From NCBI GenBank assembly GCA_016124235.1, contig WGOC01000002.1:270256-334255 (forward strand): DNA of 64,000 nucleotides, in the 5' to 3' direction. Below, one piece after another: positions 46,649-56,631 of the stretch (position 1 is its first letter; every line of letters starts with the position of its first letter). The notes beneath the pieces are model-generated. The model did no database searches. It saw only the letters and a list, made by a program, of their open reading frames with translations, and was not told the DNA's origin. The translations under genes and the position numbers were made by a program. This DNA is from a bacterium. Its GTDB lineage: Bacteria; Verrucomicrobiota; Verrucomicrobiia; Limisphaerales; RI-55.

Positions 46649-48169
46649 TCAGGCCGGTTGAGGTTCCGGCTCCTTGGTGGTCGCCGACAATGGTGATTTT
46701 TGCGAGGCTGCTGGAAAACGAGATGACTGCGGCCCATTCACCGCGATGCTCAGCGCCACAAAACTAACGAATGCAATCAAGTCGAGGTCAAACTGACCGT
46801 AAAGGAACCAATAAAAGAACATCCGAACGGTATAAATGTTCAGAAGAAAGATATTGATGTTTTTGAATCTTGGGTCTCCCCAGCGGTAATTGCGGTACAA
46901 TATTTTGAACCCAACCAAGGCAAACCACGCAAAAGCTAGGAACCCCCAGATCCCGAACGGTATGATTAAGGTCAAAAATCCCTGATGGTAGTTACCGGTG
47001 ACCAAGGTGTCTTCAAAAGCACTGTATAGTCCACGCTGGACTGCCATCGTCGTCAGCTCAAGATCTCGCCCACTGAAGACATAGCCCTTACCCAAGAACA
47101 AATATTTGGGAACGTCTCGAACAACCACTTTCCACATGTCCACTCGCCATTCGATGGTCGATGCGGCATCTCTTTTCGCTGCCGGATCAATATCGAGGGG
47201 GAGAAAACTAAGACTGCGCTGTACCGAAAGAGGTAATCGATCCGCCGTGCCAATCAGGACCGCACCCGCAAGCACGCCAATGATGGCCACAAAAGCGACT
47301 GCCTTGGTCCGATGTAAACCTTCCAACAAAAACTGCACGGCGAACAAGAGGACCAAAGTGATCACGTTGGATCGAAAGCCACCGAGTAATCCTAAAATGA
47401 AGGCCCCCAAAAACAAAACGATCCGCCACGGCTTATTGAGATTGAAGATTCCATTTATTCCGAATCGCATCAGCATGAAGTAGGCGACGGACATCGCAGA
47501 AAACGACAACCCAACATAGCGAGTCAACTCCCCTTGATCTTCAATGCGGGTAGCAGCGTCCGTAGAGAAGAAGTAAAACATGAAGTAGAAAGACGGCCCA
47601 AGCGCCACAACAATATTGCTCGCGACCCCGGTCAATCCGCTTAGGAAATATAGGGAAACATATTTCTCGGAAAGGCGCGGAGGGATTCGAATTGAACTGA
47701 TGGCAAAAAACGCTGCGACCGCACTCAGAACAGCAATATAGCTCTTGCCCCCCCAACGATCGCCACCAGCGGCTTGGCCGCCGATACCTCCAGTCAGTTT
47801 GATTGTGACTAGAACGACCCCCGCGAGCACCAAGAGTGGCCAGCCAGCTTCGGTAAACGGATTTAGCCTTCGTCCGCTACCCATGGCTGAATTGACGACA
47901 CATAGACCAAGACTGATCCACGCAAGTGCCATCCAAAGCGAGAATGAGCCAGGCAGGAAGAACGCATTCATCGTGGCGTTAACCGAGACGATAAGTATCG
48001 CGTGATGCCACTTAATGACCGCAGGGAAGGCGAGCAGCGCAAATACCACACCGATAAACAGGAAATTTACCCGGTCCAACGGTACCGCCAACATGTAACC
48101 CAACAGAACGGCCAAGGGAAGCACGGCACCAAAAACAATCAATGTTCCAATGGAAAGGCGACTTGTCAT
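46649..48169 (-). CDS. O-antigen polymerase/ligase-like membrane protein
   Basis: 506 aa with about eleven hydrophobic segments spread over the protein and a large extracytoplasmic loop near residues 310-390 (SVQRSLSFLPLDIDPAAKRDAASTIEWRVDMWKVV...). This layout, with the WRVDMW motif in the loop, is that of Wzy/WaaL-type proteins, which polymerise or ligate lipid-linked repeats on the periplasmic side. Sequence alone does not separate polymerase from ligase. Coupled to the upstream GT4 by an ATGA overlap at 48166-48169. Confidence 0.8.
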   Translation of the reverse strand: MTSRLSIGTLIVFGAVLPLAVLLGYMLAVPLDRVNFLFIGVVFALLAFPAVIKWHHAILIVSVNATMNAFFLPGSFSLWMALAWISLGLCVVNSAMGSGRRLNPFTEAGWPLLVLAGVVLVTIKLTGGIGGQAAGGDRWGGKSYIAVLSAVAAFFAISSIRIPPRLSEKYVSLYFLSGLTGVASNIVVALGPSFYFMFYFFSTDAATRIEDQGELTRYVGLSFSAMSVAYFMLMRFGINGIFNLNKPWRIVLFLGAFILGLLGGFRSNVITLVLLFAVQFLLEGLHRTKAVAFVAIIGVLAGAVLIGTADRLPLSVQRSLSFLPLDIDPAAKRDAASTIEWRVDMWKVVVRDVPKYLFLGKGYVFSGRDLELTTMAVQRGLYSAFEDTLVTGNYHQGFLTLIIPFGIWGFLAFAWFALVGFKILYRNYRWGDPRFKNINIFLLNIYTVRMFFYWFLYGQFDLDLIAFVSFVALSIAVNGPQSSRFPAASQKSPLSATTKEPEPQPA

Positions 48170-49284
48170 AAAATCTGCAGTTGCTTGTAGAGACCGACAT
48201 ACTCATTTACCATCCGATTTGCCGAGAAATGCTCGGAGACCCGCTCAGCCGCTCGTTCGCCCGCCCTTTTCAACCCATCACGGTCAGTCGAAATCTTCAC
48301 CAAGCATTCAGCCGCCTGCCGCCAGTTGCCCGCCTCGAACAACCACCCAGTCTTTTCGGGCTGGTCTAAGACTATCTCGGAAACTCCACCGGTCACGGCC
48401 GCCAACGCCGGGATCCTAGCGGCACCGCATTCCAGCAGAACGTTTGGCAATGAATCAAACAACTTCGACGTAAACAGCAATAAATCCAACGTTTCAAGGA
48501 ATTCCGCAGGATGGGCAATCCATCCTTTAAAATGAACCTTGGGCCACCAAGCGCTGCGGTCGAAACGATGGGCCACCCGCGCTTTGAGTTCGTGTTCTGC
48601 TTGATGTTGCGCTTCCCCACCGATGGCGACCTCCCACTCGCTGTTCGCTAATTTGTCAAACTGAGCCAGAATTTCAAATAAGCCTTCGAATCCTTTAACC
48701 TCAGAAAAGCTGCCCAACCATCCAAGTTGCAAGCATGTTGATGGCTTTTTGCGGATCTTCCTCGGAGTAATGGGGATGCCATTATGTATGACTGCTAATT
48801 TGGCTTCATAATAGCCCTCCTCGACGCAGGCGCGCCGCACGGCCTCCGAAACACAAACAATCTTATCCATTCCCCAGTTCGCACAGTACCGCATCAATAA
48901 GCGCCGACGTTGCCGTATATAAGATGCAGCAGGATGATCATGGAGTGTTCCCAATGCCGGCACTCGGCGCAAGGCACCGAAGGCAACTGCCAGTTGCCAG
49001 TCGCGAGCCGCCCAAGCATGCACGGCAACTACTGGTTGTTGCCCTAATGACCTGACCAGCGATTTTAACTGGCGCCAAAGAGATATCGGATTGAAATGCG
49101 AATTATTAGGGATTGCCACGGTCCGTACCGCAGCGTTAAGCCCCCTTGTTAATCGGCCGCCTTCACCAACCACGACAATCAAATCGATGTTGCAAGCTAC
49201 CAAACCGTCGATGAAATTCACCAACATCTTTTCGGCCCCTCCGAAATACTGCGTTTCAGTATGTATTAACAGGACCGTTTTCAT
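48166..49284 (-). CDS. GT4-type glycosyltransferase
   Basis: 372 aa from ATG 49284 (MKTVLLIHTETQYFGGAEKMLVNFI), overlapping the GT2 stop as ATGA. GT4 features: FGGAEKML near the start, DKIVCVSEAVRRACVEEG, LQLGWLGSFSEVKGFEGLFE, and LLLFTSKLFDSLPNVLLECGAARIPALAA as the C-terminal nucleotide-binding region. Cytoplasmic sugar transferase; specificity unknown. Confidence 0.9.
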   Translation of the reverse strand: MKTVLLIHTETQYFGGAEKMLVNFIDGLVACNIDLIVVVGEGGRLTRGLNAAVRTVAIPNNSHFNPISLWRQLKSLVRSLGQQPVVAVHAWAARDWQLAVAFGALRRVPALGTLHDHPAASYIRQRRRLLMRYCANWGMDKIVCVSEAVRRACVEEGYYEAKLAVIHNGIPITPRKIRKKPSTCLQLGWLGSFSEVKGFEGLFEILAQFDKLANSEWEVAIGGEAQHQAEHELKARVAHRFDRSAWWPKVHFKGWIAHPAEFLETLDLLLFTSKLFDSLPNVLLECGAARIPALAAVTGGVSEIVLDQPEKTGWLFEAGNWRQAAECLVKISTDRDGLKRAGERAAERVSEHFSANRMVNEYVGLYKQLQIL

Positions 49285-50369
49285 CCGTGTTCCAAGCTCC
49301 GAATATAGCAATTGATCTGAGCGCTGGAACGCTGTCGCACAAACCGCCTCCATGTCCTCCGGATTGAGGCACCAACCAAATTCGCGGGCAGAAGAGGGTC
49401 ACGCTTAAGCAGCTGCGCGATTGCTGATCGCCAGCCACGAGGATAATGGTGATATAGAAGCGAACGAATGATTTGCCAGGATTGATTATTCCGTATCCTC
49501 GCGAGAACGGTTTCGCCAACGTACATGGCTGAAAAATTTTCCAACGCATGTATGTACTGGCCCACAGCTTTGATCCAATCATCAGATTGGGAAGGGCAGC
49601 GCGTTGTCGGCTGAAGCAGGAGGTTCCAGTGCAACTCAATCGATTCCTCTGTCATTGGGAACACCAACCCAGAGTCTATCCAGTTGCGAGCCGCAATCTG
49701 ATATGTCCTGGCAAGCTGATCTGTCCGGCGACTCCTGGTAATTCCACGTCGAACTCGATAATAGATAAGTGGTTCGGGAAGGTTGGCACAAACCCCGTGT
49801 TTAAGCAGCCGAGACCACAAGTCAAAATCTTGGGCGGTCACAAAGGCCTCATTGTAGTTCAGGCCGTTCTTCACGAGCGAGTCACGCCGAAGCATTACAC
49901 TCGGATGGAGGAAGGGATTCCCCCAAAGACTGGCCCACTTGATCTCGATTTCGTCTTTCGGCATCTGCTGCGAACCGATGTAATTGCCCACATCATCAAT
50001 CAAATGGCACGCCGACCCCAAAAGCACCAACTCCGAATTGGCATTGAAAAACGCAACCTGGGTCGCCAGCCGGCTTGGCAGCGCTATGTCATCCGCATCA
50101 AGCCGGGCAATATACCTTCCAGATGCCATCTCTACTCCGCGGCGCAAATTAGCTGTCAGCCCGATTGGCTTCCGATTGCGCACAACTTTGACCCGTATGT
50201 CGCCCAACTTTTCAACCCGTTCGGTCGCGCCGTCGGTCGAGCCGTCATCAAACAAAATCAGTTCCCAATCGGCAAAGGTCTGTGCCCGCAGACTATTTAC
50301 CGCCTGCGGCAGGTATTTTGCCTCGTTGTAAGCGGACATGACGACGCTGACTATAGGTGAGCGAGACAT
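49281..50369 (-). CDS. GT2-family glycosyltransferase
   Basis: 362 aa from ATG 50369 (MSRSPIVSVVMSAYNEAKYL); it overlaps the upstream asnB by 19 bp, and longer readings overlap much more. GT-A fold: SVVMSAYNEAKYLPQAVNSL, LILFDDGSTDGATE, GRYIARLDADDIALPSRLA (DxD-type motif DADD) and TAQDFDLWSRLLKHG. Inverting sugar transferase, probably membrane-associated. C-terminal ~100 residues are basic and lack a known domain. Confidence 0.9.
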   Translation of the reverse strand: MSRSPIVSVVMSAYNEAKYLPQAVNSLRAQTFADWELILFDDGSTDGATERVEKLGDIRVKVVRNRKPIGLTANLRRGVEMASGRYIARLDADDIALPSRLATQVAFFNANSELVLLGSACHLIDDVGNYIGSQQMPKDEIEIKWASLWGNPFLHPSVMLRRDSLVKNGLNYNEAFVTAQDFDLWSRLLKHGVCANLPEPLIYYRVRRGITRSRRTDQLARTYQIAARNWIDSGLVFPMTEESIELHWNLLLQPTTRCPSQSDDWIKAVGQYIHALENFSAMYVGETVLARIRNNQSWQIIRSLLYHHYPRGWRSAIAQLLKRDPLLPANLVGASIRRTWRRFVRQRSSAQINCYIRSLEHG

Positions 50370-52222
50370 TCCGGGTGCCGTTCCAACCAAAGGCCGAGAC
50401 ACAATACTGTCCATGTTCGTTGCGGGTGCTTCGCAGACAAAACATGAACAACGCCCGGAATCAGATGTTCCAGCGCGTGCCCTTTCTTGCACACTCGCCT
50501 CACCAATTGATCGACTTCTGGTAGACGTAGCCAAGCGCCGATGGGCGCCCCAAATCCCTGCTTGGATCTCTGTTGAATCGATTCTGGCCAAAGGTCGCCG
50601 CAACTTTCGCGAAGAAGGGGTTTCAGCCGCTCTCCTTGAAATCGCAGACACGCGGGCAGATTGAGAACATATTCCACCAGGTCCACGTCAAGGAACGGGG
50701 ATCGGGTCTCTAACCCGTGCGCCATCGCGGCGCGGTCCACTTTAACCAAAATATCACCCGGCAAATAACAGCGCGTATCAAAATGAACCGCGCGATCCAA
50801 TCCCTGCACCTTGGGCGAGGGGCGAAAGTGGTTCCCAAGTTCCTCGTAGGCCCGTCGACCATGGGACCAGCCGGTTCGCAACGGGCGTCGTTCAAGAAGG
50901 AAACTACTGGCAGCCAGATGCCGGTCCCAGGGATCTTCAAAACGGGACCGCAGGCTAACTCGAAGGTGTTCTTCCGACCTACTTCTTGCAAATTCCCTGG
51001 TACAGAACCCCAATCGAGCCGCCAAACTCGCCCCCATCATCGCAAACCGCGTGATCCATTGTCTAAAAACGGAAGGACGGTCTCGATCATCATCCAGCGC
51101 TAAACGGTACCAGTCATAACCACCAAAAATTTCATCCGCGCCGTCGCCACAGAGCACTGCCTTGACATGACGCCGCGCAAACTGGGAGATTAGAAACGTG
51201 GGAATATTCGACGAATCAGCAAACGGCTCATCATAAGTGCTAGCCATACGTTCCAACAATGTCGCGACATCGATTTCCATCTGTATCTCATGATGCTGTG
51301 TTCCGTATTGAGTAGCCACCGAACGCGCATACGGTAATTCATCGATGAGATCACCAAAACCTACTGAAAACGTCGCGACGCTTCTGGTGGCAGATTTCGT
51401 CATCAATGCCACAACGGTACTGGAATCCAGACCGCCACTCAGAAATGCTCCCACCGGCACATCGGCCACCATTTGCCGCCGAACAGCCTGCTCCACGAGA
51501 CTTTGAATGTTGGCAATCACTTCACGATAATCATCCACTGTTCCTCCCGACAATTGAGGTTCCCAATATCGCCTAACCTGCACTCCATCCAGGTCTGTCG
51601 TCAGGTAGTGGCCTGGAGGAACGACGAAAATATTTTCGTAGATTGTCCGGTTTGGAGGTACGTAAAGTAATCCCAAATAGGCGTCAACCGCTCCTGGATC
51701 GAGTCTCGGGCTTACCAGGCCGGATGCCAGGATTGCGCCAAGCTCGGAGGCCATAACCAGCCCACTTTCGGTCCGCACCCAATAGAGCGGTTTCTCTCCC
51801 ATTCTATCCCGCGCTGCAAAAAACCGACGATTTGACTCATCCCAAATAATGAACGCGAACTGACCGTTAAGTTTGGTGAGCGCCTGCTCGCCAAACTCAA
51901 TGAAGGCCTGTAGCAAAACCTCCGTATCCGAGCGGGTTCTGAAAACCCGGCCAAGCTGTTCTAATTCGCGTCTCAGTTCCTTGTAGTTGTAGATCTCACC
52001 GTTGAACGTGATCCAGTATTGGCCAGTTGGGTCAGCCATGGGCTGATCGCCACCAGCGAGATCAATGATACTCAGTCGGGTATGCCCTAGATGACAATTC
52101 AAACGCCGGACCACTCTGTCAGCGTCCGGTCCCCGGTGACGAATCCGTGCTACCATGCGGTCGATCGCGCCCGAATTTTGGGCGTCGTCTTTCGGAAATA
52201 CAATGGCTGCGATACCGCACAT
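50351..52222 (-). CDS. asnB: Asparagine synthetase B-like amidotransferase
   Basis: 623 aa. N-terminal glutaminase domain with nucleophile Cys2 (MCGIAAIVFP), RIRHRGPDADR, GHTRLSIIDLAGGDQPM and FNGEIYNYKELR; C-terminal synthetase domain with the PPi loop AFLSGGLDSSTVVAL and AVLCGDGADEIFGGYDWYR. Complete, so it could make asparagine, but AsnB-like proteins inside polysaccharide clusters often amidate a sugar carboxylate or another product. With a uronate pathway (AlgD) in the same locus, amidation of a uronic acid is a reasonable guess, not shown. Confidence 0.92.
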   Translation of the reverse strand: MCGIAAIVFPKDDAQNSGAIDRMVARIRHRGPDADRVVRRLNCHLGHTRLSIIDLAGGDQPMADPTGQYWITFNGEIYNYKELRRELEQLGRVFRTRSDTEVLLQAFIEFGEQALTKLNGQFAFIIWDESNRRFFAARDRMGEKPLYWVRTESGLVMASELGAILASGLVSPRLDPGAVDAYLGLLYVPPNRTIYENIFVVPPGHYLTTDLDGVQVRRYWEPQLSGGTVDDYREVIANIQSLVEQAVRRQMVADVPVGAFLSGGLDSSTVVALMTKSATRSVATFSVGFGDLIDELPYARSVATQYGTQHHEIQMEIDVATLLERMASTYDEPFADSSNIPTFLISQFARRHVKAVLCGDGADEIFGGYDWYRLALDDDRDRPSVFRQWITRFAMMGASLAARLGFCTREFARSRSEEHLRVSLRSRFEDPWDRHLAASSFLLERRPLRTGWSHGRRAYEELGNHFRPSPKVQGLDRAVHFDTRCYLPGDILVKVDRAAMAHGLETRSPFLDVDLVEYVLNLPACLRFQGERLKPLLRESCGDLWPESIQQRSKQGFGAPIGAWLRLPEVDQLVRRVCKKGHALEHLIPGVVHVLSAKHPQRTWTVLCLGLWLERHPECLAHL

Positions 52223-52237
52223 CCTAACTGGGAATCA

Positions 52238-53263
52238 CTATATGTTACTTCGAAGCAGACCAGCCTCGGTCAAGACTCGCCGAATGCGGTGCTCCCACAA
52301 GTGCTCACTTCTGGTTCGCTTTGCGTAAGCCGTCGAAATCTGTCGACGCGCACCCTCGTTTCGCAAGTAGAAGCGTGCCTTGTCGAGGCATTCTTCCATC
52401 GATTCGAACGGCACATACTCTTTATCGGGCTCATAATAGGAATCGAGATGCGGAGAACGATGCGCCAGCATCAAGGTGCCGCTTAGGCCCATGTCGAAGA
52501 CCCGGCTCTTGATCTGTCGAACGCCACCGCGAGAACTATCCAACGGCGTGAACGAAATTCGTGAGCGGTTCCATAAGGAGTTAACCTCTTCAAAGCTAAT
52601 TGTGTCATCAACCGATTCAGGGTCAAGTCGGCCCAGGATGCGACGCAGGCGCGCCGCGAGCCGCGCTTTCCAAGGGGAACCTGGTTTCTCCGGCGCGAAG
52701 CGTCGCGTACCGCGTCCAAATGCCTGCAACGCGGCCTTGGCGCTCAACTCATGTATCTGCCCCGCCCGAGCGCCATACACTTGTCCAACGAATGTGAAAT
52801 CTAGTTCCTTCTTGGTTGTGGTGCCATCCCAAAAACCGGTGCAAGCCCACTGCGCGTGAAGCAGATTCGGGTGCGCCGCACGATGACGCTCCATTATGGC
52901 GGGGCTGTTGGTCACCATGAACGAGTAATCATTCACATATCTGCTCGAGTAGTCATCCCAGCGCCACTCATCATCACTATTCCAACCAAAGACCACGGAG
53001 TGCCGACGGGCCTCAGTCAAGGTCGCAGAATCAAACTCATCCTGATGTGTGGCAATAAAAACGGCATCATAACGTCCTCCCCGCAGCAAGTTTAGAAATT
53101 GCCGGCGCATTTGGTCAATTCCGATGGCCAGCGAAGTCTGATAATCAAAAAAATCAACCTGAAACCCCATCTGCTCAGGAACACGGTACAGATAATAGAA
53201 CTGTGGCTCGATTCCTCGCACGCCATTGTAGTAGCGGTAAAACGTAACCGTGAGTATTCTCAT
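52238..53263 (-). CDS. CgeB-like glycosyltransferase
   Basis: 341 aa from ATG 53263 (MRILTVTFYRYYNGVRG); a TTG six bases earlier is the longer reading. Features of the CgeB/Glyco_trans_1_2 group: GYDAVFIATHQDEFD, VFGWNSDDEWRWDDYSSRY and, near the end, QIKSRVFDMGLSGTLMLAHRSPHLDSYYEPDKEYVPFES, the nucleotide-sugar-binding C-terminus. Begins 10 bp after the epimerase stop. Specificity unknown. Confidence 0.82.
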   Translation of the reverse strand: MRILTVTFYRYYNGVRGIEPQFYYLYRVPEQMGFQVDFFDYQTSLAIGIDQMRRQFLNLLRGGRYDAVFIATHQDEFDSATLTEARRHSVVFGWNSDDEWRWDDYSSRYVNDYSFMVTNSPAIMERHRAAHPNLLHAQWACTGFWDGTTTKKELDFTFVGQVYGARAGQIHELSAKAALQAFGRGTRRFAPEKPGSPWKARLAARLRRILGRLDPESVDDTISFEEVNSLWNRSRISFTPLDSSRGGVRQIKSRVFDMGLSGTLMLAHRSPHLDSYYEPDKEYVPFESMEECLDKARFYLRNEGARRQISTAYAKRTRSEHLWEHRIRRVLTEAGLLRSNI

Positions 53264-53273
53264 CGACAAACTT

Positions 53274-54347
53274 CTATCTTCCCTTCACACGCGCCGCATG
53301 ATCGCAAAGTTCCTGAAGAATTTGATCCCCATCGTACTGGTAGTTCCATTTTGGGTACTGCCGCCGGAACTTGGTCATATCCGACACATACCAGATGTGA
53401 TCTCCGATTCGGTTACGTTCGTCGTAGCGAATATCTGCCTTTCGACCCGTTATTGTCTCAATCTTGTTTATCGCCTCGAGAACGGAGACGTTGGAATGCT
53501 GTCCTCCTCCAAGATTGTAGACCTCACCAGCCACGGGGTTGGCAAAAAATGCCTCAAATGCCCCGACAACGTCGGATGCATGAATATTGTCCCGCACCTG
53601 CTTCCCGCGGTATCCAAAAATGGTGTATGGCTTCCCGTTTGTGATGGCCATCACAAGATAAGCCAAAAACCCGTGAAGTTGCGCGGATGAATGCGCGGGG
53701 CCCGTAAGGCACCCGCCACGAAACACTCCCGTCCGAAGACCAAAGTACCGCCCATATTCCTGTACCATGAGATCCGCAGCTGTTTTTGAAACACCAAAGA
53801 TGCTGTGCGTACAGTGATCCAAACTCATGGTTTCATCGATCCCCTTCGAAAAACGATGCCGTCCCGCGATTTCAAACCTCAGTTTTCGCTCAACCAATGG
53901 TAAACTATTCGGGTTGTCGCCGTAAACTTTGTTGGTGGAAGTAAAAATAAATACGGCATCCGGGCGGTGCTTTCGGCAGGCTTCCAGTAGAATCTGTGTC
54001 CCCAACGCATTGATGGTGAAGTCAGTTATCGGTTCGCGTGCCGCCCAGTCATGGGACGGTTGTGCCGCTGTGTGAACTACCAATCCTATCGGATGTTCGC
54101 GGAAGATTGTCTCAATTCGCTTTTCATTGCGAATATCAACTGCGATGTGCCGATAGGTCGAAAATTCTTTGGCCAGCAATTTCTTGTTCCATAGGGTACT
54201 GGCCGCTTTGCCGAAGAAATACTGCCTGGCATTATTATCAATACCAATCACCTCATGACCTAACTCGCAGAACCGGCGGACGGCTTGCGATCCAATGAGC
54301 CCGGCAGAACCAGTAACAAGGACTGTCTCCTTCTTTTGCGATTTCAT
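53274..54347 (-). CDS. NAD-dependent epimerase/dehydratase, CDP-paratose 2-epimerase-like
   Basis: 357 aa extended short-chain dehydrogenase: [85 protein letters not shown] and [14 protein letters not shown]. These stretches match a CDP-paratose/CDP-tyvelose-epimerase-like group. The YxxxK position reads Phe184-x-x-x-Lys188, so the usual catalytic Tyr is replaced; I believe this is shared by this subgroup, but cannot verify. No CDP-sugar synthesis gene is in the window. ATGA overlap with the methyltransferase gene downstream. Confidence 0.82.
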   Translation of the reverse strand: MKSQKKETVLVTGSAGLIGSQAVRRFCELGHEVIGIDNNARQYFFGKAASTLWNKKLLAKEFSTYRHIAVDIRNEKRIETIFREHPIGLVVHTAAQPSHDWAAREPITDFTINALGTQILLEACRKHRPDAVFIFTSTNKVYGDNPNSLPLVERKLRFEIAGRHRFSKGIDETMSLDHCTHSIFGVSKTAADLMVQEYGRYFGLRTGVFRGGCLTGPAHSSAQLHGFLAYLVMAITNGKPYTIFGYRGKQVRDNIHASDVVGAFEAFFANPVAGEVYNLGGGQHSNVSVLEAINKIETITGRKADIRYDERNRIGDHIWYVSDMTKFRRQYPKWNYQYDGDQILQELCDHAARVKGR

Positions 54348-55084
54348 TCAACAGGTAGCACTTTCACTTTGGTAGCCATTACGTGGTAGCCGAAGCACGA
54401 TATCTCGCTCGACGAACAACCCGCCCGAGCAACTCGAGCCAGCACACTCAAGATGGACTTACGTGCCAGCCGTGCCCAAATTCCCAACGGGCGACCGTGA
54501 TAACGCTCGGTAACTGCGGGCAACCGGCGAATTTCTTGGCCGAGCACCTCGAAATAATCACCATTTGCCTGCAGTTCGTCGATTCGGAATCCATGCTTCG
54601 GCAGGTGTTCCTCGTAAAAATAGCGTGTAAACCCACCATAAAAATGGAATGGAGCAAAATGAGTTACACTGCCAAACGGCGCGGTCAGAATAAGACAGCC
54701 CCCGGTTTTCAGAAGTCGTCCGAACTCTTGGAGCGCTAAAAGTGGGGCCGGAAGATGTTCGAATACTTCAACACAGAGGATCGCGTCAAATGACGCATCC
54801 GGTTCTGGAATCGCGGTGATATCACACACGATATCAAGTTGGCTCTGGTCCCATTTTCCCATCTGCAAACCTCTGTTGTCACCCGCCCCATCATATTGAG
54901 CAAAATCTTGAGAGACGTATTTCAGGTGTTGGCAAAACTTTTTGAATTTCAGTTCGCCAGCTCCTGCGTCAAGCAAACGCGATCCCGGCGCAACTCGGAG
55001 CAAGGCTTGTTCAACCCACGCTTCCCGAGTCGTCTCATTGGAACAACCGCAAGCCTTTTCTCCAAGGGCTTTCATATCACTCAT
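54344..55084 (-). CDS. SAM-dependent methyltransferase (class I)
   Basis: 246 aa from ATG 55084, just after the upstream stop (55090). Motif [30 protein letters not shown], and [35 protein letters not shown] as motifs IV-VI. After about 150 residues it has [24 protein letters not shown], common in methyltransferases of polysaccharide clusters. Substrate unknown, probably a sugar in the repeat. Confidence 0.87.
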   Translation of the reverse strand: MSDMKALGEKACGCSNETTREAWVEQALLRVAPGSRLLDAGAGELKFKKFCQHLKYVSQDFAQYDGAGDNRGLQMGKWDQSQLDIVCDITAIPEPDASFDAILCVEVFEHLPAPLLALQEFGRLLKTGGCLILTAPFGSVTHFAPFHFYGGFTRYFYEEHLPKHGFRIDELQANGDYFEVLGQEIRRLPAVTERYHGRPLGIWARLARKSILSVLARVARAGCSSSEISCFGYHVMATKVKVLPVE

Positions 55085-55089
55085 GCCGC

Positions 55090-55881
55090 TCACGCGCTTG
55101 TATCTCCTTTGGTAAACCAAAAACAGCCGCACCCGTAGGCCTCATTTTCGACGAGTTCCTGCGTGGCGTTTGGTATCATTCCCCCTCGGTCAGACCGCTC
55201 TGGGATGAGCGTGAACTCCCTAAGAATCAGATCTGAAAATGCTCCGACAATCTGCTGATACGCATAGATACGGTGCCCGTTAAAGCAGATACGTGGTTTG
55301 CCAACCGGAACGACAAAGAGCAGCGTGCCGCCGGGGGAAATGACTCGTTGGAGCTCGCGCATGCTTTTGAGATCACCTTCGGGATCAAGCGGATCGCCGT
55401 AACGGCCGAGGCCTACGTGTTCCACCACATGCATACACGACAATGACTCAACGGAATTATCTGGAAACGGAAGTGCCAAGAGATTTGCCTGTTCGCACGT
55501 CAAACCTGGCAAGTGTAAATCAGCTGGCCGGAAGTCATAAAAACGGACGGGAATAAAGGCTGAAACCAACGACACAAAATGGAGCGTCGACGAAATATCC
55601 ACATGCTCCGTTGGGCAGGTCTGCTTGAGCACTCTTGCGGCCCAAGCCGGATGGTATACGTAGTGCCGATCAAAACCTGTCGTTGTTGTACGATCATTTA
55701 GAAAAACAAGCCTTTCCGACCATCGTAGCTGAAAGCGCTCTTCGCATAGATTCGACAATTTTTTGAACCTGGAATAGTCGAGTAGAAAACTAACCCGCCG
55801 ACTCATGTTTACGGATAGCCGATAAAAGAATTTCAAGTAAGGAATTTGCCTAACCAAGTTAATATCCAGACGGTTATTCAT
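55090..55881 (-). CDS. DUF268-like methyltransferase-fold protein
   Basis: 263 aa. The C-terminal ~190 residues have a degenerate methyltransferase fold: STLHFVSLVSAFIPVRFYDFRPADLHLPGL, LLALPFPDNSVESLSCMHVVEHVGLGRYGDPLDPEGDLKSMRELQRVISPGGTLLFVVPVG, the long motif GLGRYGDPxDPxGD being characteristic of DUF268. The SAM-binding glycine loop is not obvious. Sits among three other methyltransferase-type genes; role unknown. Confidence 0.8.
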   Translation of the reverse strand: MNNRLDINLVRQIPYLKFFYRLSVNMSRRVSFLLDYSRFKKLSNLCEERFQLRWSERLVFLNDRTTTTGFDRHYVYHPAWAARVLKQTCPTEHVDISSTLHFVSLVSAFIPVRFYDFRPADLHLPGLTCEQANLLALPFPDNSVESLSCMHVVEHVGLGRYGDPLDPEGDLKSMRELQRVISPGGTLLFVVPVGKPRICFNGHRIYAYQQIVGAFSDLILREFTLIPERSDRGGMIPNATQELVENEAYGCGCFWFTKGDTSA

Positions 55882-55890
55882 GAGGGTCGG

Positions 55891-56631
55891 CTATCGCTGC
55901 ATCCGAATCCGAAGAGGTTGACCCTTCTGTCTTTTATGCCAAGCAGTGCCATCAACAAAAATTGTATTGAGGTATGTGTCCGCATATATGTAGTACCCCA
56001 CTCTTTCCATGTATTCTACGATTTCGACAACTCGGCGTTCGTCCGGATAAGTGAGTGTTTCGACACAAAATGCTTCTGGACGACCATTTCCAAAATCAAA
56101 AGCTTTAAGTATCGTCAAGTCGTTTCCCTCGGTATCCAACGAAACAAGATTTGGAGGCGAATTAAAGTGTTTGGAGACCACAGTGTTCACACTCATTACT
56201 GGGATTTGGAGCACACGCTCAATGCGGTGTAGTCCACTTAACTCCATTTGTTGTGCATCTTCGCACGAAAATGTATTGAGGGACTTCTCAGACATCACAA
56301 AAAAATCGTGGCACGCACCGTCTTCTTCGCCAATACCAACATTCAGGCACGTATCAATCGGCCTTCGACGCCGGATTCGTTGTAATAGAATTGGATCCGG
56401 CTCAACGCAAACCCCACGCCCTCCCAAAGTATAGAACAAGTACGTATTACTAAATCGAATTGGATCATGTGCACCGATATCGAGGTAGGTTGGGCGATTT
56501 AATCCAAGCAGTTCAACAAGTAGAAAATGCAAAAGCAGATCCTCCCCACACTGGGCGTACGACAGCTTTCGCAGTTTGCGTTTCCCACGCCACCCGAATG
56601 CTAATTGTTCAAGTACCTTCATAACGGGCAT
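55891..56631 (-). CDS. FkbM-family methyltransferase
   Basis: 246 aa; start ATG 56631 or 56622, both inside the 3' end of wzt (23 or 14 bp overlap). FkbM features: YLDIGAHDPIRFSNTYLFY, GRGVCVEPDPILLQRI, LVSLDTEGNDLTILKAFDF. Members O-methylate sugars and polyketides. A short basic C-terminal end follows. Closely packed with the export genes, it probably modifies the exported glycan; since it lies beside Wzt with a glycan-binding domain, a chain-end methylation role is possible. Confidence 0.85.
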   Translation of the reverse strand: MPVMKVLEQLAFGWRGKRKLRKLSYAQCGEDLLLHFLLVELLGLNRPTYLDIGAHDPIRFSNTYLFYTLGGRGVCVEPDPILLQRIRRRRPIDTCLNVGIGEEDGACHDFFVMSEKSLNTFSCEDAQQMELSGLHRIERVLQIPVMSVNTVVSKHFNSPPNLVSLDTEGNDLTILKAFDFGNGRPEAFCVETLTYPDERRVVEIVEYMERVGYYIYADTYLNTIFVDGTAWHKRQKGQPLRIRMQR

